The notes under the pieces are model-generated. The model was not told where the DNA came from. It saw nothing but the letters and a program-made list of their open reading frames with translations, and did no database searches. Below are positions 1 to 9,058 of a DNA stretch of 64,000 bases, piece after piece (the first letter of the stretch is position 1; every line of letters starts with the position of its first letter). The stretch is from assembly GCA_040766325.1 (NCBI GenBank), contig JAXGQR010000008.1, forward strand, positions 87,795 through 151,794, read 5' to 3'. This DNA is from Dehalobacterium sp040766325 (GTDB lineage Bacteria; Bacillota; Dehalobacteriia; Dehalobacteriales; Dehalobacteriaceae). The translations under genes and the position numbers were made by a program.

Positions 1-1100
1 GTACTGTAACGGTCATCTTTGGCCACAGGAGGTTGATTATCGTCCCCCGGCTCGCCGGGATCGGAATCCTTAATTGTGATGCAGATAGAAGCCACATCAG
101 TTAATTCCCCGTCGGTAATTTGATAGTCGAAGCAGTCTCTTCCTAAAAAGTCCTGATTAGGGGTATAGGTGAAGGATCCGTCTTCATTGTCTGTGACAAT
201 GCCGTTTTCCGGGTCGCTGATGCGTTGTACCAGGGTAATCACGTCACCATCGGGATCAGAGTCATTATCCATGTAGTCGGTGATGTCTATGGGAGTATTC
301 TTGTCTGTAGTATACTCATCGTCTTGGGCCACAGGAGGATTGTTCACTTTTAGCACGTTGATTGTAATGGTGGCCTCTACGGTGCAATGCCCGTCACTTA
401 CCGAATATTTGAATTTGTCTTTGCCCACAAAATCTGTATTCGGAGTATAAGTGATGGTACCGTCTGAAGCCATGCTTGCTGAGCCGTTCTCGGGCTGGTT
501 GACCAAAGCAAAGGTCAGCTCATCTCCATCCTCATCATAATCGTTTGACTGATAGTCTACCGGCGCAATCTCCAATGCTTGATTTTTATTTGTTTCGAAG
601 GAGTCATCTCCTGCCACCGGAGCAAAATCAACACCGTTGATGATCAAAATGGTTACTTCTGCCTCGGCTGTTAGTTCGCCATCACTCACCAAATAAGTAA
701 AGCTGTCCGGACAGTTATAGCAGGTTCCCCCGCCGTCACGATAATATGTAAAACCACCGTCTGCACGCAAATTCACGGTACCATACTTAGGTTTTACTAC
801 TGGAGTGGTATCGACGGTCAGCTCATCGCCATCCGGATCCGAGTCATTCTCTAATACTCCGGGGGCTTTTATTAGAAGGTGAGCACTTCCGGATTCATAT
901 TCATAGGTATCGTCAGATGCCTGGGGTGCCCGGTTAGACTCATCTTCATCAGCGCCGAAAACAACGATGGGAATTAGAAAACTAGCCAGGAATAGATTGA
1001 GTACGATTAATGATGTAAGTATCCCCACTTTTGATCCGCGTTTTTTTATCTTGATCACTCCTCTCCCTTGCATTTTTTCCATGATTTTAGAAGTACGCAT
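1..1100 (-). CDS. Secreted protein with tandem cadherin/Ig-like repeats, C-terminus cut by the window edge
   Basis: Reading frame open from an ATG at 1100 to the window edge (about 366 residues, C-terminus missing). A strong ribosome binding site (GGAGGG) lies just upstream. The N-terminus has basic residues, then a hydrophobic stretch (about residues 25-47) ending near VFGADED, a probable signal peptide. After it come three full repeats of about 90-100 residues and the start of a fourth. Each opens with a motif like PPVAQDDEY, carries an acidic NDSDPDGDEL-type loop and ends with FxYxVSDG. This is the layout of bacterial cadherin-like/Ig (Cadherin_5, Big_9, VCBS-type) repeats, whose acidic loops usually bind calcium. 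Repeat 1 has an extra loop with CYNC. Such proteins are usually surface adhesins or matrix proteins; the exact role is unknown. Family confident, function inferred. Confidence 0.85.
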   Translation of the reverse strand, partial: MRTSKIMEKMQGRGVIKIKKRGSKVGILTSLIVLNLFLASFLIPIVVFGADEDESNRAPQASDDTYEYESGSAHLLIKAPGVLENDSDPDGDELTVDTTPVVKPKYGTVNLRADGGFTYYRDGGGTCYNCPDSFTYLVSDGELTAEAEVTILIINGVDFAPVAGDDSFETNKNQALEIAPVDYQSNDYDEDGDELTFALVNQPENGSASMASDGTITYTPNTDFVGKDKFKYSVSDGHCTVEATITINVLKVNNPPVAQDDEYTTDKNTPIDITDYMDNDSDPDGDVITLVQRISDPENGIVTDNEDGSFTYTPNQDFLGRDCFDYQITDGELTDVASICITIKDSDPGEPGDDNQPPVAKDDRYS

Positions 1101-1444
1101 ATGTTTCCCTCCTTTCTGAATTATTTTTGAAATTGTACAGAAACATAAGTGCAAAATGTATACAATTTCTATAAGTATCGCAAACTTTTCTCTCCGACAG
1201 GATTTTTTTAAAAATTGAGTACATTTATTTATAAAAAAGAAGAGAAATGGATACTCTTACCTAATTTTAACCTAATAAAGGGAAATATTCAATCTTAATT
1301 AAAATCATTGTGATGTATTCATAAGAAAGTTAAATAAATAGATTAAGCCCTTATAATTGTGTAAAAAGAAAATGAGCCACAAACTCATATCCTCGGTTAA
1401 AATATAAGTGACAAGCAAATACCAAACCGAGGAGGATGAAATCC
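1101..1444. other. Intergenic region, 344 bp, no gene seen
   Basis: AT-rich spacer between the start of the leftward surface-protein gene and the rightward transposase remnant. It must hold the promoter of the leftward gene, but I could not pick out a convincing -35/-10 pair. The last 70 bases, before the ATG at 1445, probably include the left end of the IS256-type element; I could not define its terminal inverted repeat. Confidence 0.5.
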
Positions 1445-2682
1445 ATGGCTCAGTTTAATATTACCCTAACCGAAGAAGAATTGCACGGACTTTTTATGAG
1501 TAACGGACGAGATACAGCAATAGCAAAACTGATGGAAAAAATCTTTAATGAGGTCCTTCGGGGCCAGTCCACTGAACAGCTACGTGCTGAACCATATGGA
1601 GAGAACTGACCAACGAAAGGCATATCGCAATGGCAGTTATGAGCGTGAACTAGTTACACGGGTTGGAACATTGAATTTTACGCATTCCTCGCCACCGAAA
1701 CGGCGAATTCAGCACCGAACTCTTTAGGAACGTTACCAACGGAGCGAACAGGCACTGGTGCTGGCATGATGGAAATGGTGGTTAATGGCGTCTCTACGGA
1801 AAGTGGAAACTTATCACCGAAGAACTCTGTGGCGAAGTTTTCTAAATCAACCGTTTCAGCTCTTTGTCAAAGACTGGATCTCATGGTTAATGACTTCGAA
1901 CAAGACCGCTGGAAAGCCACTATCCATTTATGATAGTCGATGCTCTTTATCTCAAAAGCACGCATTAATAACAGGGTGCAATCTAGAGGCTTACTCATCT
2001 CTATTGGCGTTAACGAAGAAGGTAACCGTGAAGTTATTGGTTTTCAGGTAGGCCAATAGCGAATCGGAAAGCAGCTGGAGCGAGTTTTTTAAATCATTAA
2101 AAGAGCGGGGACTAAAGGATGTACACCTAGTGACTTCCGATAATCATAGGCTTGTAAATGCCATCCAGAAACAATTTCAAGGAGCTACATGGCAAAAGAT
2201 GTCAAACCCATTTTTCAAGGAACATGCTAGATCAAACACCAAAGGCACTACAAGTAGAAATGAAGGAAGATCTGCGCCGTCTTTACGAAGCCATTGACTT
2301 GGAAAGTGCCAAAAGTGTCCGGGATCATATCATAGCCACATACGAATCCAAAAGCGCCTAAAGCGACATCTTTTATTGGATGAAGCTTTTGACGATATTA
2401 CCGCCGTTTTAATCATGCCCTTAAATACCGTAAAAGACTACGTACAACTAACGGGGTAGAACGTCTTAATCAGGAGATACGACGAAGGGAACGGGTCATA
2501 CGCATCTTCCCCAATGAGGAGTCAGTAATTCGCTCATGGGTGCCCTGTTGATGGAACAAAGCGAAAAATGGCAGACAGGGCGAAAATATTTTGAGATGGA
2601 TCTCTATTATCAAGATCATAAAAAAATTCTAAAGTTACATTTTGTTTGCTTAGAGCCGCATTTATTCCACGGTCCAGGCTGA
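1445..2682 (+). pseudogene. IS256-family (mutator-type) transposase, multiply frameshifted remnant
   Basis: Starts with a good ribosome binding site (GAGGAGG) and a short open frame beginning MAQFNITLTEEEL. Past position 1608 the rest is recognisable only by changing frame several times. Fragments match the mutator-type transposase in order: RTDQRKAYRNGSYER, the VSDNH-like block near 2130, CQTHFSRNMLDQTPKAL near 2205-2250, then NGVERLNQEIRRRERVIRIFP near 2450-2510 and an EQSEKWQTGRKYF-type tail. The catalytic DDE residues are therefore split over different frames and no full protein can be made. At least four indels are needed. It is a dead insertion sequence. The right boundary is uncertain: the last tail frame closes at 2682, but homology fades after about 2625. 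Confidence 0.85.
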
Positions 2683-2844
2683 CAGTGAGCCTCTGGCCGC
2701 ATGGCTTCCGGCACCACAGGCAGCCCCTGTTACGGATGCCTACAGGTTCAAATAATGATTTAAAAGCTTTCATGTGTGCCCAAAAAGCTGGCCTTGTGTT
2801 TGGGTGCTGCCAGGCCCTCAGCCTACCATGCGGCCCTCTCACTG
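2683..2844. repeat. Imperfect long inverted repeat beside the IS remnant
   Basis: GGCCGCATGG at 2695-2704 is the exact reverse complement of CCATGCGGCC at 2826-2835. Outside these arms CAGTGAG (2683-2689) pairs with CTCACTG (2838-2844). Inside, partly matching GGCAGC-type blocks extend the similarity, giving arms of about 40 bases around a loop of roughly 80. The block is richer in G+C than its surroundings. Open frames on both strands here are mirror products of the repeat and are not convincing genes. It could be the end of an element or a small non-autonomous element. The following stretch (2845-3043) shows nothing further. Confidence 0.6.
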
Positions 2845-3043
2845 ATCAACCCGGCTTTCGCGGCATAAACGCTTAATGATTGGGATATTTAGAAAGTGAG
2901 CAGCCTTGACCACGAACCGATTAAAGTGTTACCGAGGAAATTACACTAATTTGGACTTGACTTACCCAACTTGCTTATTAAATTCTTGGATGGTAAGATA
3001 AAAGGCAGTATTCATAATTACGTGATAAATGGGAGTCATATCA

Positions 3044-3295
3044 ATGCACTATGTTTATATGATACAGTGTCGAGATGGAAGCTTATATACCGGTTGGACT
3101 ACAGATTTAGAAAAAAGAATCATAGATCATAATCGGGGTAAAGGAGCTAAGTATACACGTGGGCGTGGTCCGGTTCTTCTAAAATATCATGAGGAATTTG
3201 GCACAAAACAAGAAGCTATGCAGCGGGAATACATGATAAAACAAATGTCGCGTAAAGAAAAAGAAGAATTATTTAGAGGAGACTTTGACAAATAG
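3044..3295 (+). CDS. GIY-YIG domain protein (UPF0213/YhbQ-YazA type)
   Basis: Encodes an 83-residue protein that is almost only a GIY-YIG nuclease-like domain. Visible are HYVYMIQCRDGSLYTGWT (GIY and YIG equivalents), R-x-x-x-H-N after it, and the K-Y-T-R-G-R-G-P motif typical of this small family. I chose the ATG at 3044 over the upstream ATG at 3029 because GGGAG at 3031-3035 is correctly spaced and family members start at MHYVYM or similar. Small stand-alone GIY-YIG proteins are thought to act on nucleic acids, but their physiological role is poorly known. It is followed by a hairpin terminator and faces the convergent CBS gene. Confidence 0.88.
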   Translation: MHYVYMIQCRDGSLYTGWTTDLEKRIIDHNRGKGAKYTRGRGPVLLKYHEEFGTKQEAMQREYMIKQMSRKEKEELFRGDFDK

Positions 3296-3346
3296 TTATA
3301 CACCTTCAAATGAGTACTAATGGAAAAATGCCGGTTAATCTGATAC

Positions 3347-3384
3347 GAAAAGTGCGTGAGGAAATATTCTTCACGCACTTTTTG
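3347..3384. terminator. Bidirectional intrinsic terminator
   Basis: Stem AAAAGTGCGTGA pairs with TCACGCACTTTT across a ten-base loop, with a T run on one side and an A run on the other. It lies between the convergent GIY-YIG and CBS genes, so it can end transcription from both. Confidence 0.85.
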
Positions 3385-3396
3385 TATTCACCCAAA

Positions 3397-3864
3397 TTAT
3401 TTTTCCTGATTTTCTTCATTGGAGAGGAAAGTTCTTAAAATATCCGCCCGGCTGACGATACCAATGATTTTTTTATTTCTGAGTACCGGGACCCGGTTGA
3501 TGTTTTTATTAACAAAAATGGCGGCGATATCAGAAACATCCATATCCTCCCTGATGGTAATCACATCTTTGGTCATGATTTCTTCCGCAACAGTTGCCGA
3601 AAGCTTTTTAAAATCATCACGATAACGTTCTACGCCATTATAATATATAAACCCCCCCAGCAGTGAAAATACACCTGGTAGTCTGGGGGCAGTTTCTTGG
3701 TGTAGCAAATCTCCTTCCGTTACGATGCCAAGCAGCTGGTTATCATCATCTACAACAGGTACGCCAGAGATATGATTCTCGATTAATATTGTAGCAATGT
3801 CTTCAATTTTGGTATCTTTTTTTATTGTCACCACATTTTTCGACATAATATCCTTTGCTTGCAT
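3397..3864 (-). CDS. CBS-domain pair protein
   Basis: A 155-residue protein made of two CBS domains (about residues 1-62 and 92-150). Each carries the usual start (AKDIMSKNVVTI and AEEIMTKDVITI) and the GVPVVD / RVPVLR core followed by GIVT or GIVS. CBS pairs bind adenine nucleotides such as AMP or ATP and act as energy or ligand sensors. With no effector domain here, the partner is unknown. Length fits the stand-alone family. Start ATG at 3864 has GAAAGAGGGG upstream. Confidence 0.88.
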   Translation of the reverse strand: MQAKDIMSKNVVTIKKDTKIEDIATILIENHISGVPVVDDDNQLLGIVTEGDLLHQETAPRLPGVFSLLGGFIYYNGVERYRDDFKKLSATVAEEIMTKDVITIREDMDVSDIAAIFVNKNINRVPVLRNKKIIGIVSRADILRTFLSNEENQEK

Positions 3865-3981
3865 TTTTTTCCCCTCTTTCTAAAATTGAATCTATAGGTT
3901 TCCATAATAATATATCGATATGAAATTGGTTCAAACAGCTTTACAATTTTCAGTATAATGGAAAGCAACTATTCTGTCCAT

Positions 3982-4104
3982 CTAAATAAGAATCTCTTGA
4001 GTAAGTTGAATTTTGACCAACTTTTCTCGTGGCCAATTTTTGCAGGATCGAATTTGACTAGCCAAATGGATCAGGATACGGTGATAAACTTCATGGGTAT
4101 TCAT
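3982..4104 (-). CDS. Possible 40-residue protein
   Basis: A short frame begins at ATG 4104, preceded by GAGGTG at suitable spacing, and ends with TAG at 3982-3984. The product is basic and has no membrane segment (begins MNTHEVYHRILIHLASQI). I do not recognise a family. Support is only the ribosome binding site and clean frame. It sits in the otherwise empty 316-bp gap between the membrane-protein gene and the CBS gene. Confidence 0.4.
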   Translation of the reverse strand: MNTHEVYHRILIHLASQIRSCKNWPREKLVKIQLTQEILI

Positions 4105-4180
4105 GTCTTCACCTCAAATTGAACATATAAGCTTTGAAGTTACTTTTTCTGTTTTATATTACTTTTATGCAGAGGTGAGA

Positions 4181-4702
4181 TTAATTGAGAATCTTTCTGA
4201 TTCTTTTTAGATAAAAACTAATGATTAATGTAAAGGTGTAGTCATAAAGAAAAAAAATGACTTGGAGCAGGACGAAAATCAGGCGCAAATCTATAGGGAT
4301 CACCAGGTCGATTAATAGGAAAGATGTAACAAGGTAATAAGCGATTCCGGTGCAAATATTTAGCACCAATAGTTTAAGAAATACTTCCTGTAGAGGGTGG
4401 TTAATTTTCTCAATCCATGTTTTCCAGATCGGATAATGACCTAAAATGAAGATATAGGGTATGAGACGCAGCTTGTTGGGGATTAATAAGAGAGCAAGAA
4501 GCATGGTAGCAAAATAAAAAAGAATTCCAGCCTTGATATCATGTTCAATAATGATTAGAGCGCAAAACACTGAGCTTAATCCATAAAAAATCAGGCGGTT
4601 GGTAGGTAATATGGTTGCCAAAAACAAAGTGATCAGACAAAAAGCAGCGAAGATCCCGCTAAGGGCGATTCTTATGGTCGGGTTTTGGTCAGCAGCACTC
4701 AA
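4181..4702 (-). CDS. Hypothetical integral membrane protein
   Basis: 173 residues with about five hydrophobic helices (near residues 11-31, 35-50, 56-74, 105-130 and 137-160), separated by short charged loops, and a basic C-terminus (YLKRIRKILN). I recognise no catalytic motif. Its start overlaps the end of the J-domain gene by 14 bases, so the two are almost surely cotranscribed and translationally coupled. Co-occurrence with a J-domain protein and a DUF5685 protein suggests one functional unit, but no function can be assigned. Confidence 0.75.
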   Translation of the reverse strand: MSAADQNPTIRIALSGIFAAFCLITLFLATILPTNRLIFYGLSSVFCALIIIEHDIKAGILFYFATMLLALLLIPNKLRLIPYIFILGHYPIWKTWIEKINHPLQEVFLKLLVLNICTGIAYYLVTSFLLIDLVIPIDLRLIFVLLQVIFFLYDYTFTLIISFYLKRIRKILN

Positions 4703-5300
4703 TTAAATCTCCTCCGGAACATTCGCAGCAACAATCGCTGCAATATAGACAACTGCAAATTTGACATAAGTTAGCATCGTTATATCCCTTTTGTCGGGCA
4801 GCCCCCTGATAGTGGTAGGTAGCTTGGCGCATATTATTCCAGGTAGCGGCATATTCTCGATTTAACGGGTCCATCCTCATTGCAGTTTGAATCTGTAGGA
4901 TGGCCTGCTGATACCATCCCCGCTGTAAAGAAATAAGTCCGTTTAAATAATACCAGTCAGGGTGATTGTGATCCATAGTTTGTAATAGGTTGAAAGCAGC
5001 ATCATAGTTCCCTGATTGAATATAAGAGCGTACTCTCATAAATCCTTCATTAGCTGAATTTTTTTGATAGTTGTGTCCTGCATAGCCGGAAGAGGTACTT
5101 TGCTGCCCTGAAGTGTGATTCATCAAATAATCATAGGCTTCGTTGATCTCTTTTAATTTCTCTTCTGCTAAATCTGCCAAAGGATTGTCCCTATATTTAT
5201 CCGGATGGTATTTTTTTACCAGCTCCCGGTAGGCGTTACGGATTTCTTCTTTGGAAGCATTTTCCCGCACACCAAGAATTTCGTGATAATTTTTGTTCAC
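4689..5300 (-). CDS. J-domain protein with cysteine-rich C-terminus
   Basis: 203 residues from a GTG start. Residues 3-65 form a DnaJ J domain with the HPD signature at 32-34 that stimulates the Hsp70 ATPase. The glycine/phenylalanine, zinc-finger and C-terminal substrate domains of true DnaJ are absent. Residues 95-160 look like a TPR-type helical repeat (NGLISLQRGWYQQAI, then MRMDPLNREYAATW). The last 25 residues hold about ten cysteines (CQICSCLYCSDCCCEC), possibly for metal or redox binding. It lies between the DUF5685 gene and the membrane-protein gene and overlaps both, so it is part of an operon. It is likely a specialised cochaperone rather than DnaJ. Confidence 0.85.
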   Translation of the reverse strand: MNKNYHEILGVRENASKEEIRNAYRELVKKYHPDKYRDNPLADLAEEKLKEINEAYDYLMNHTSGQQSTSSGYAGHNYQKNSANEGFMRVRSYIQSGNYDAAFNLLQTMDHNHPDWYYLNGLISLQRGWYQQAILQIQTAMRMDPLNREYAATWNNMRQATYHYQGAARQKGYNDANLCQICSCLYCSDCCCECSGGDLIECC

Positions 5301-6163
5301 TTCTGCTACAACTCCTCTGATTCAAAACACGTTCTGTTTGTTTATTCATGCCCAGGTAGATGATGTTATCCAGAATTCCCCGATTCGCTTTAATATCTAA
5401 TAGTTCGTAAGACTGAGATATTTGGCTTAATGTATATTGCAGGACAAAACCCGCCTGGCTGCGCACCTGTTGATGGAAGACGGAAAAATCTTCCCCCAAT
5501 TTATAATAAGCTGCAATGAAAGGGTTGTATTGCTTCTTTTTTAGGTTCTCTTCCAGATCGTCTAAAGCATCAATGAGATATATCCATTTCCCCAAATTAT
5601 AGCAAAACCATTGAATGGCTTTCTGTGTGGCCGAAGGAAAGTCCATGACGGGACAAATGTTTTCCAGAATCTTCGCGAAGGTGTCTGCCGTTTCATCGAT
5701 GTTGGAACTTGCTGCATTTTCCAATCGGGCAAGTTCCCTGGTTTTTTCGACGATTATTTGATTAAGTACCGGATGGAGTCGAGCGGCTCTTTTATATTTT
5801 TCAGACAATAATAATAAACCCGCCCCGGCTGAAAGTTGATGTTCGTCCTGCCAATTATCCTGTAAATTATGATAAGCCAGGAGTAGATTAATGTCGGCAC
5901 CATAATCCAGCCACTTATTATTTACCAGAATCAGGCGTTTTTGGGTGGGGTGGAATAAGCAACGAAAAGAAGCCGTTTTCTCCTGAACACCTGTCAGGGA
6001 AGTGAGAAAGAGGATAAAAATGTGACATCATAATTAAGGAGCAGGGTACTCAAGGACCGTACCTTGTTTTTAAAGCTCTGCATAATCCGCAGTAATAGGA
6101 ACGGAAATGATGATACTCACGAATCTTTAATTCATCTTTGATAATTCTCACATATCCAAACAT
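5236..6163 (-). pseudogene. DUF5685-family protein, disrupted by two frameshifts
   Basis: Translation from ATG 6163 begins MFGYVRIIKDELKIREYHHF and carries YYCGLC, the N-terminal hallmark of DUF5685. The frame breaks twice: near 6048 (RYGP is followed by TGA where a one-base shift restores STLLLNYDVTFL), and near 6010 before LTSLTGVQEKTASFRC. After that it is open to 5236. The later part contains the DALDDLEEN-type acidic motif common in the family. Both lesions look like single missing bases. The function of DUF5685 is unknown. The C-terminal 20 residues overlap the J-domain gene and may themselves be an artefact of another shift. It could be a true pseudogene or an intact gene with sequence errors. 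Confidence 0.75.
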
Positions 6164-6227
6164 AAAAATAAACTTCGCTATAAAAAAAATTTTTCCTGCA
6201 AAATTTTTGACTCTATCTGGGATACAG

Positions 6228-7694
6228 TTACAACAAGGGAGATAGTAGCCGACAGATGGAATCTTTTACCCTAGCACTAAAAGGTCGTTCATTAAACTTT
6301 TTTAATGTAATCTCTGTGGCATCATACATATCGTTGATAAACATTTCGTCCAGTTTTTGAGCCGTTTCTTTGTGATAGATAAAAGCGTTGACTTCAAAAT
6401 TAACCCGAAAGCTTCTGATATCCAGATTGGCTGTCCCAACAGAGCTAACAAAGCCATCGGAGGTGAACATTTTGCTGTGCATAAATCCTTTATGATAGGC
6501 AAAGAAACGCACCCCTGAATCTAAAAGTTCACCGATATAGGACATGGCTGCCCAGTGGACAAAAGGATGGTCCGGTTTTTCAGGAATGATAACCCGGATA
6601 TCTACTCCGGAGAGAGCAGAAATTTTTAGGGCACTGAGGATTTCATCATCAGGAACGAAATAAGGCGTTTCAATATAAACATGATCCCGTGCGTTGTTGA
6701 TGATCTTTAAATAGCCGTTACGGACGTTGGGCCATCGAGAATCCGGGCCGCTGGAGACAATTTGAACCGCAGTATCCCCCCGGGCTCTATCATGGGGAAA
6801 ATAGTTTTTGTCAAAAATAATTTCTTCACCGGAAGCAAAGCGCCAGTCCATAAGAAAACGAAGCTCTAAATCATTGACAGCACTACCTTCTATTTTTAAA
6901 TGCATATCGCGCCAAAAACCGAATCTTTTCGACAGGCCTAAATATTCGTTGCCAATATTAAATCCCCCCACGTATCCGGTGATACCATCAATAATGCAAA
7001 TTTTTCTATGGTTCCGATAATTGACCCGAAGGTTAATATAGGGGATAAAGGGGGGATAGAAGACTGCAACCTTCCCCCCGGCTTGAAGCAAAGGATCAAA
7101 AAAATTTTTGGGCAGACGGATACCGCCCATACCGTCATACAACAGCCTTACTTCAATCCCTTCTTTTGCTTTGCGGCTTAAAAGGATAATGATCTCACGC
7201 CCCAAGGAATCATTTCTAATAATGTAGTATTCGATATGGATAAATTTTTTAGCTTGTTTAATGGATTCCATCAACTGGGTAAATTTTTCCTGGCCGCTGT
7301 TAAAAATCTGCACTCGGTTATTATCGCTAAGGGGTGCATCACCACTTGTTAAATGCAGGGTAATCATATCTGTATATTGCTTAATACGTTCATCTTTAAA
7401 TTTATATTGATTGCCGCTCAAAAGGGTTTTTTGATAGTGTTTGGTCCGGATAAGTTTGTCTTCCTCCTGATGCTTCAGAGTGAAAAGTTTGCGTTTCTTT
7501 AAATCTTGGCCTAGAAAAAGATAGAAGACAAATCCGATGATAGGAAAGAAAAAAATTACCATCAACCAAACAAGAGTGGTCATGGGATTGCGTCTTTCAA
7601 ATAATACCGTGACGATGGCTAAAACAATGTTAATAATTAGTAACAATGTAACAAAGATAGAAAAATCACGATAGAAAAGACTAAATAGAGACAT
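6228..7694 (-). CDS. cls: Cardiolipin synthase
   Basis: 488 residues, the normal length. Two N-terminal membrane helices (about 10-30 and 40-62) are followed by two phospholipase D modules. Their HKD motifs are HRKICIIDG near residue 228 and HSKMFTSDG near 404, each followed by the expected GGFNIG or GTANLD. The enzyme condenses two phosphatidylglycerol molecules to cardiolipin and glycerol at the membrane. A second, more diverged copy lies at 55839-57377. The gene is monocistronic in appearance, facing away from glgC with a shared 270-bp promoter region between them. Confidence 0.95.
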   Translation of the reverse strand: MSLFSLFYRDFSIFVTLLLIINIVLAIVTVLFERRNPMTTLVWLMVIFFFPIIGFVFYLFLGQDLKKRKLFTLKHQEEDKLIRTKHYQKTLLSGNQYKFKDERIKQYTDMITLHLTSGDAPLSDNNRVQIFNSGQEKFTQLMESIKQAKKFIHIEYYIIRNDSLGREIIILLSRKAKEGIEVRLLYDGMGGIRLPKNFFDPLLQAGGKVAVFYPPFIPYINLRVNYRNHRKICIIDGITGYVGGFNIGNEYLGLSKRFGFWRDMHLKIEGSAVNDLELRFLMDWRFASGEEIIFDKNYFPHDRARGDTAVQIVSSGPDSRWPNVRNGYLKIINNARDHVYIETPYFVPDDEILSALKISALSGVDIRVIIPEKPDHPFVHWAAMSYIGELLDSGVRFFAYHKGFMHSKMFTSDGFVSSVGTANLDIRSFRVNFEVNAFIYHKETAQKLDEMFINDMYDATEITLKKFNERPFSARVKDSICRLLSPLL

Positions 7695-7967
7695 ATTCTT
7701 ACCTCAGTTTTAGTTTTTATCATTTTACCCAATTAATTATTAGTTTAATAAAATTATAACATATATTGGCTTCTTAATAAATAATTGAGCCAAGGGAAGT
7801 AGTGGTCCTTGATGCCGTGCATTTAATCGTGTATTTTGGCATTTTTTCACCAAATTACCTTCCTTTTTTATGAAGGTAAAACCATATTTATGGAGAAATG
7901 TTATTTAAAGACAAGCACAAAAAGGAGGCAGGATTTTAGCAAAAAATTATGTAAAGGAGTGATGAAA

Positions 7968-9041
7968 ATGAAAAAAGAGATGATTGCTTTAATTATGGCG
8001 GGGGGACAGGGTACACGATTAGGTTTTCTAACGAAAACCTTGGCAAAACCGGCTGTTCCTTTTGGTGGCAAATACCGCATTATAGATTTTACCCTAAGTA
8101 ACTGTAGCCATTCCGGAATTGACACTGTCGGTGTATTAACTCAGTATCAGCCATTGGTACTAAATGCATATATCGGAATCGGTTGGCACTGGGATTTGCA
8201 TCACTCGACAGGTGGTGTAATGGTACTTCCCCCATATATAAAACAGCAAGGGGGGGAGTGGTATAAAGGAACTGCGAACTCAGTCTATCAAAATAAGGAG
8301 TTTATTGACCTTTATGATCCTGATTATCTTATGATTTTATCCGGCGATCATGTCTATAAAATGGATTACTCTCTGATGTTAGATTATCATAAGGGAAAAG
8401 GTGCCGATGCAACTGTGGCTGTGTTAGAAGTTCCGTGGGAAGAGACCATTAACTTTGGTGTTATGGCTTGTGATCAGGAGGGGCGGGTTATTGAATTTGA
8501 GGAAAAACCTGCAAAGGCAAAAAGCAATTTGGCTTCTATGGGCGTTTATCTTTTTAGTCGGCCTTTTCTTCAGGAGTGTCTGGAAAAGGATGAGTTGGAT
8601 CCCAATTCAGCTCACGACTTCGGCAAAAATGTGATTCCTGCCATGGTGCGAGCAAAGGAAAAAATCTATGCTTACCGTTTCCAGGGTTATTGGCGTGATG
8701 TAGGTACCATTGATAGTTATTGGCAGGCTCATATGGACTTGTTGGAACCGAAACCTGCCTTGGACCTTAACGATCCCAATTGGCGTGTCTATTCCGAGAA
8801 TCCTAACCTTCCTCCCCAGTTTATTGGATCTTCAGCAAAAATAAGTTCTTCCATTGTGAATGAAGGTTGTGTGATTCATGGTGTGGTAGATCATTCTGTT
8901 TTGTTCCATTCTGTTACTGTAGGAAAAGGAGCCGTGGTTAAAGATTCTGTCGTGTTACCAAATGTGACTATCCCCCCGGGTGTTCAAATTGAACGGGCCA
9001 TTGTGGATGAGGATGGAGTAACGATGATATCTAAAAGATAA
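7968..9041 (+). CDS. glgC: Glucose-1-phosphate adenylyltransferase
   Basis: Makes ADP-glucose from glucose-1-phosphate and ATP, the first committed step of glycogen synthesis. The N-terminus has the nucleotidyltransferase signature AGGQGTRLGFLTK, followed by KPAVPFGGKYRIIDF, GTANSVYQN, LSGDHVYKMDY, the substrate motif FEEKP, and GYWRDVGTIDSYW. The C-terminal third is the left-handed beta-helix seen as hexapeptide-like repeats. I place the start at ATG 7968 because AAAGGAG (7953-7959) is well spaced and the product then starts MKKEMIALIMAGG; an open frame extends upstream to 7836 but looks noncoding. Followed after 17 bases by glgD. Confidence 0.95.
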   Translation: MKKEMIALIMAGGQGTRLGFLTKTLAKPAVPFGGKYRIIDFTLSNCSHSGIDTVGVLTQYQPLVLNAYIGIGWHWDLHHSTGGVMVLPPYIKQQGGEWYKGTANSVYQNKEFIDLYDPDYLMILSGDHVYKMDYSLMLDYHKGKGADATVAVLEVPWEETINFGVMACDQEGRVIEFEEKPAKAKSNLASMGVYLFSRPFLQECLEKDELDPNSAHDFGKNVIPAMVRAKEKIYAYRFQGYWRDVGTIDSYWQAHMDLLEPKPALDLNDPNWRVYSENPNLPPQFIGSSAKISSSIVNEGCVIHGVVDHSVLFHSVTVGKGAVVKDSVVLPNVTIPPGVQIERAIVDEDGVTMISKR

Positions 9042-9058
9042 GAAAGGGGGTAGAGAAG

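Noticed and set aside
2534..2876. Overlapping open frames on both strands in the inverted-repeat block
   Set aside because: They mirror each other because of the inverted repeat, lack ribosome binding sites and show no recognisable domain.
7836..7967. N-terminal extension of glgC from the upstream open frame
   Set aside because: No homology to GlgC, and a strong ribosome binding site fits ATG 7968.
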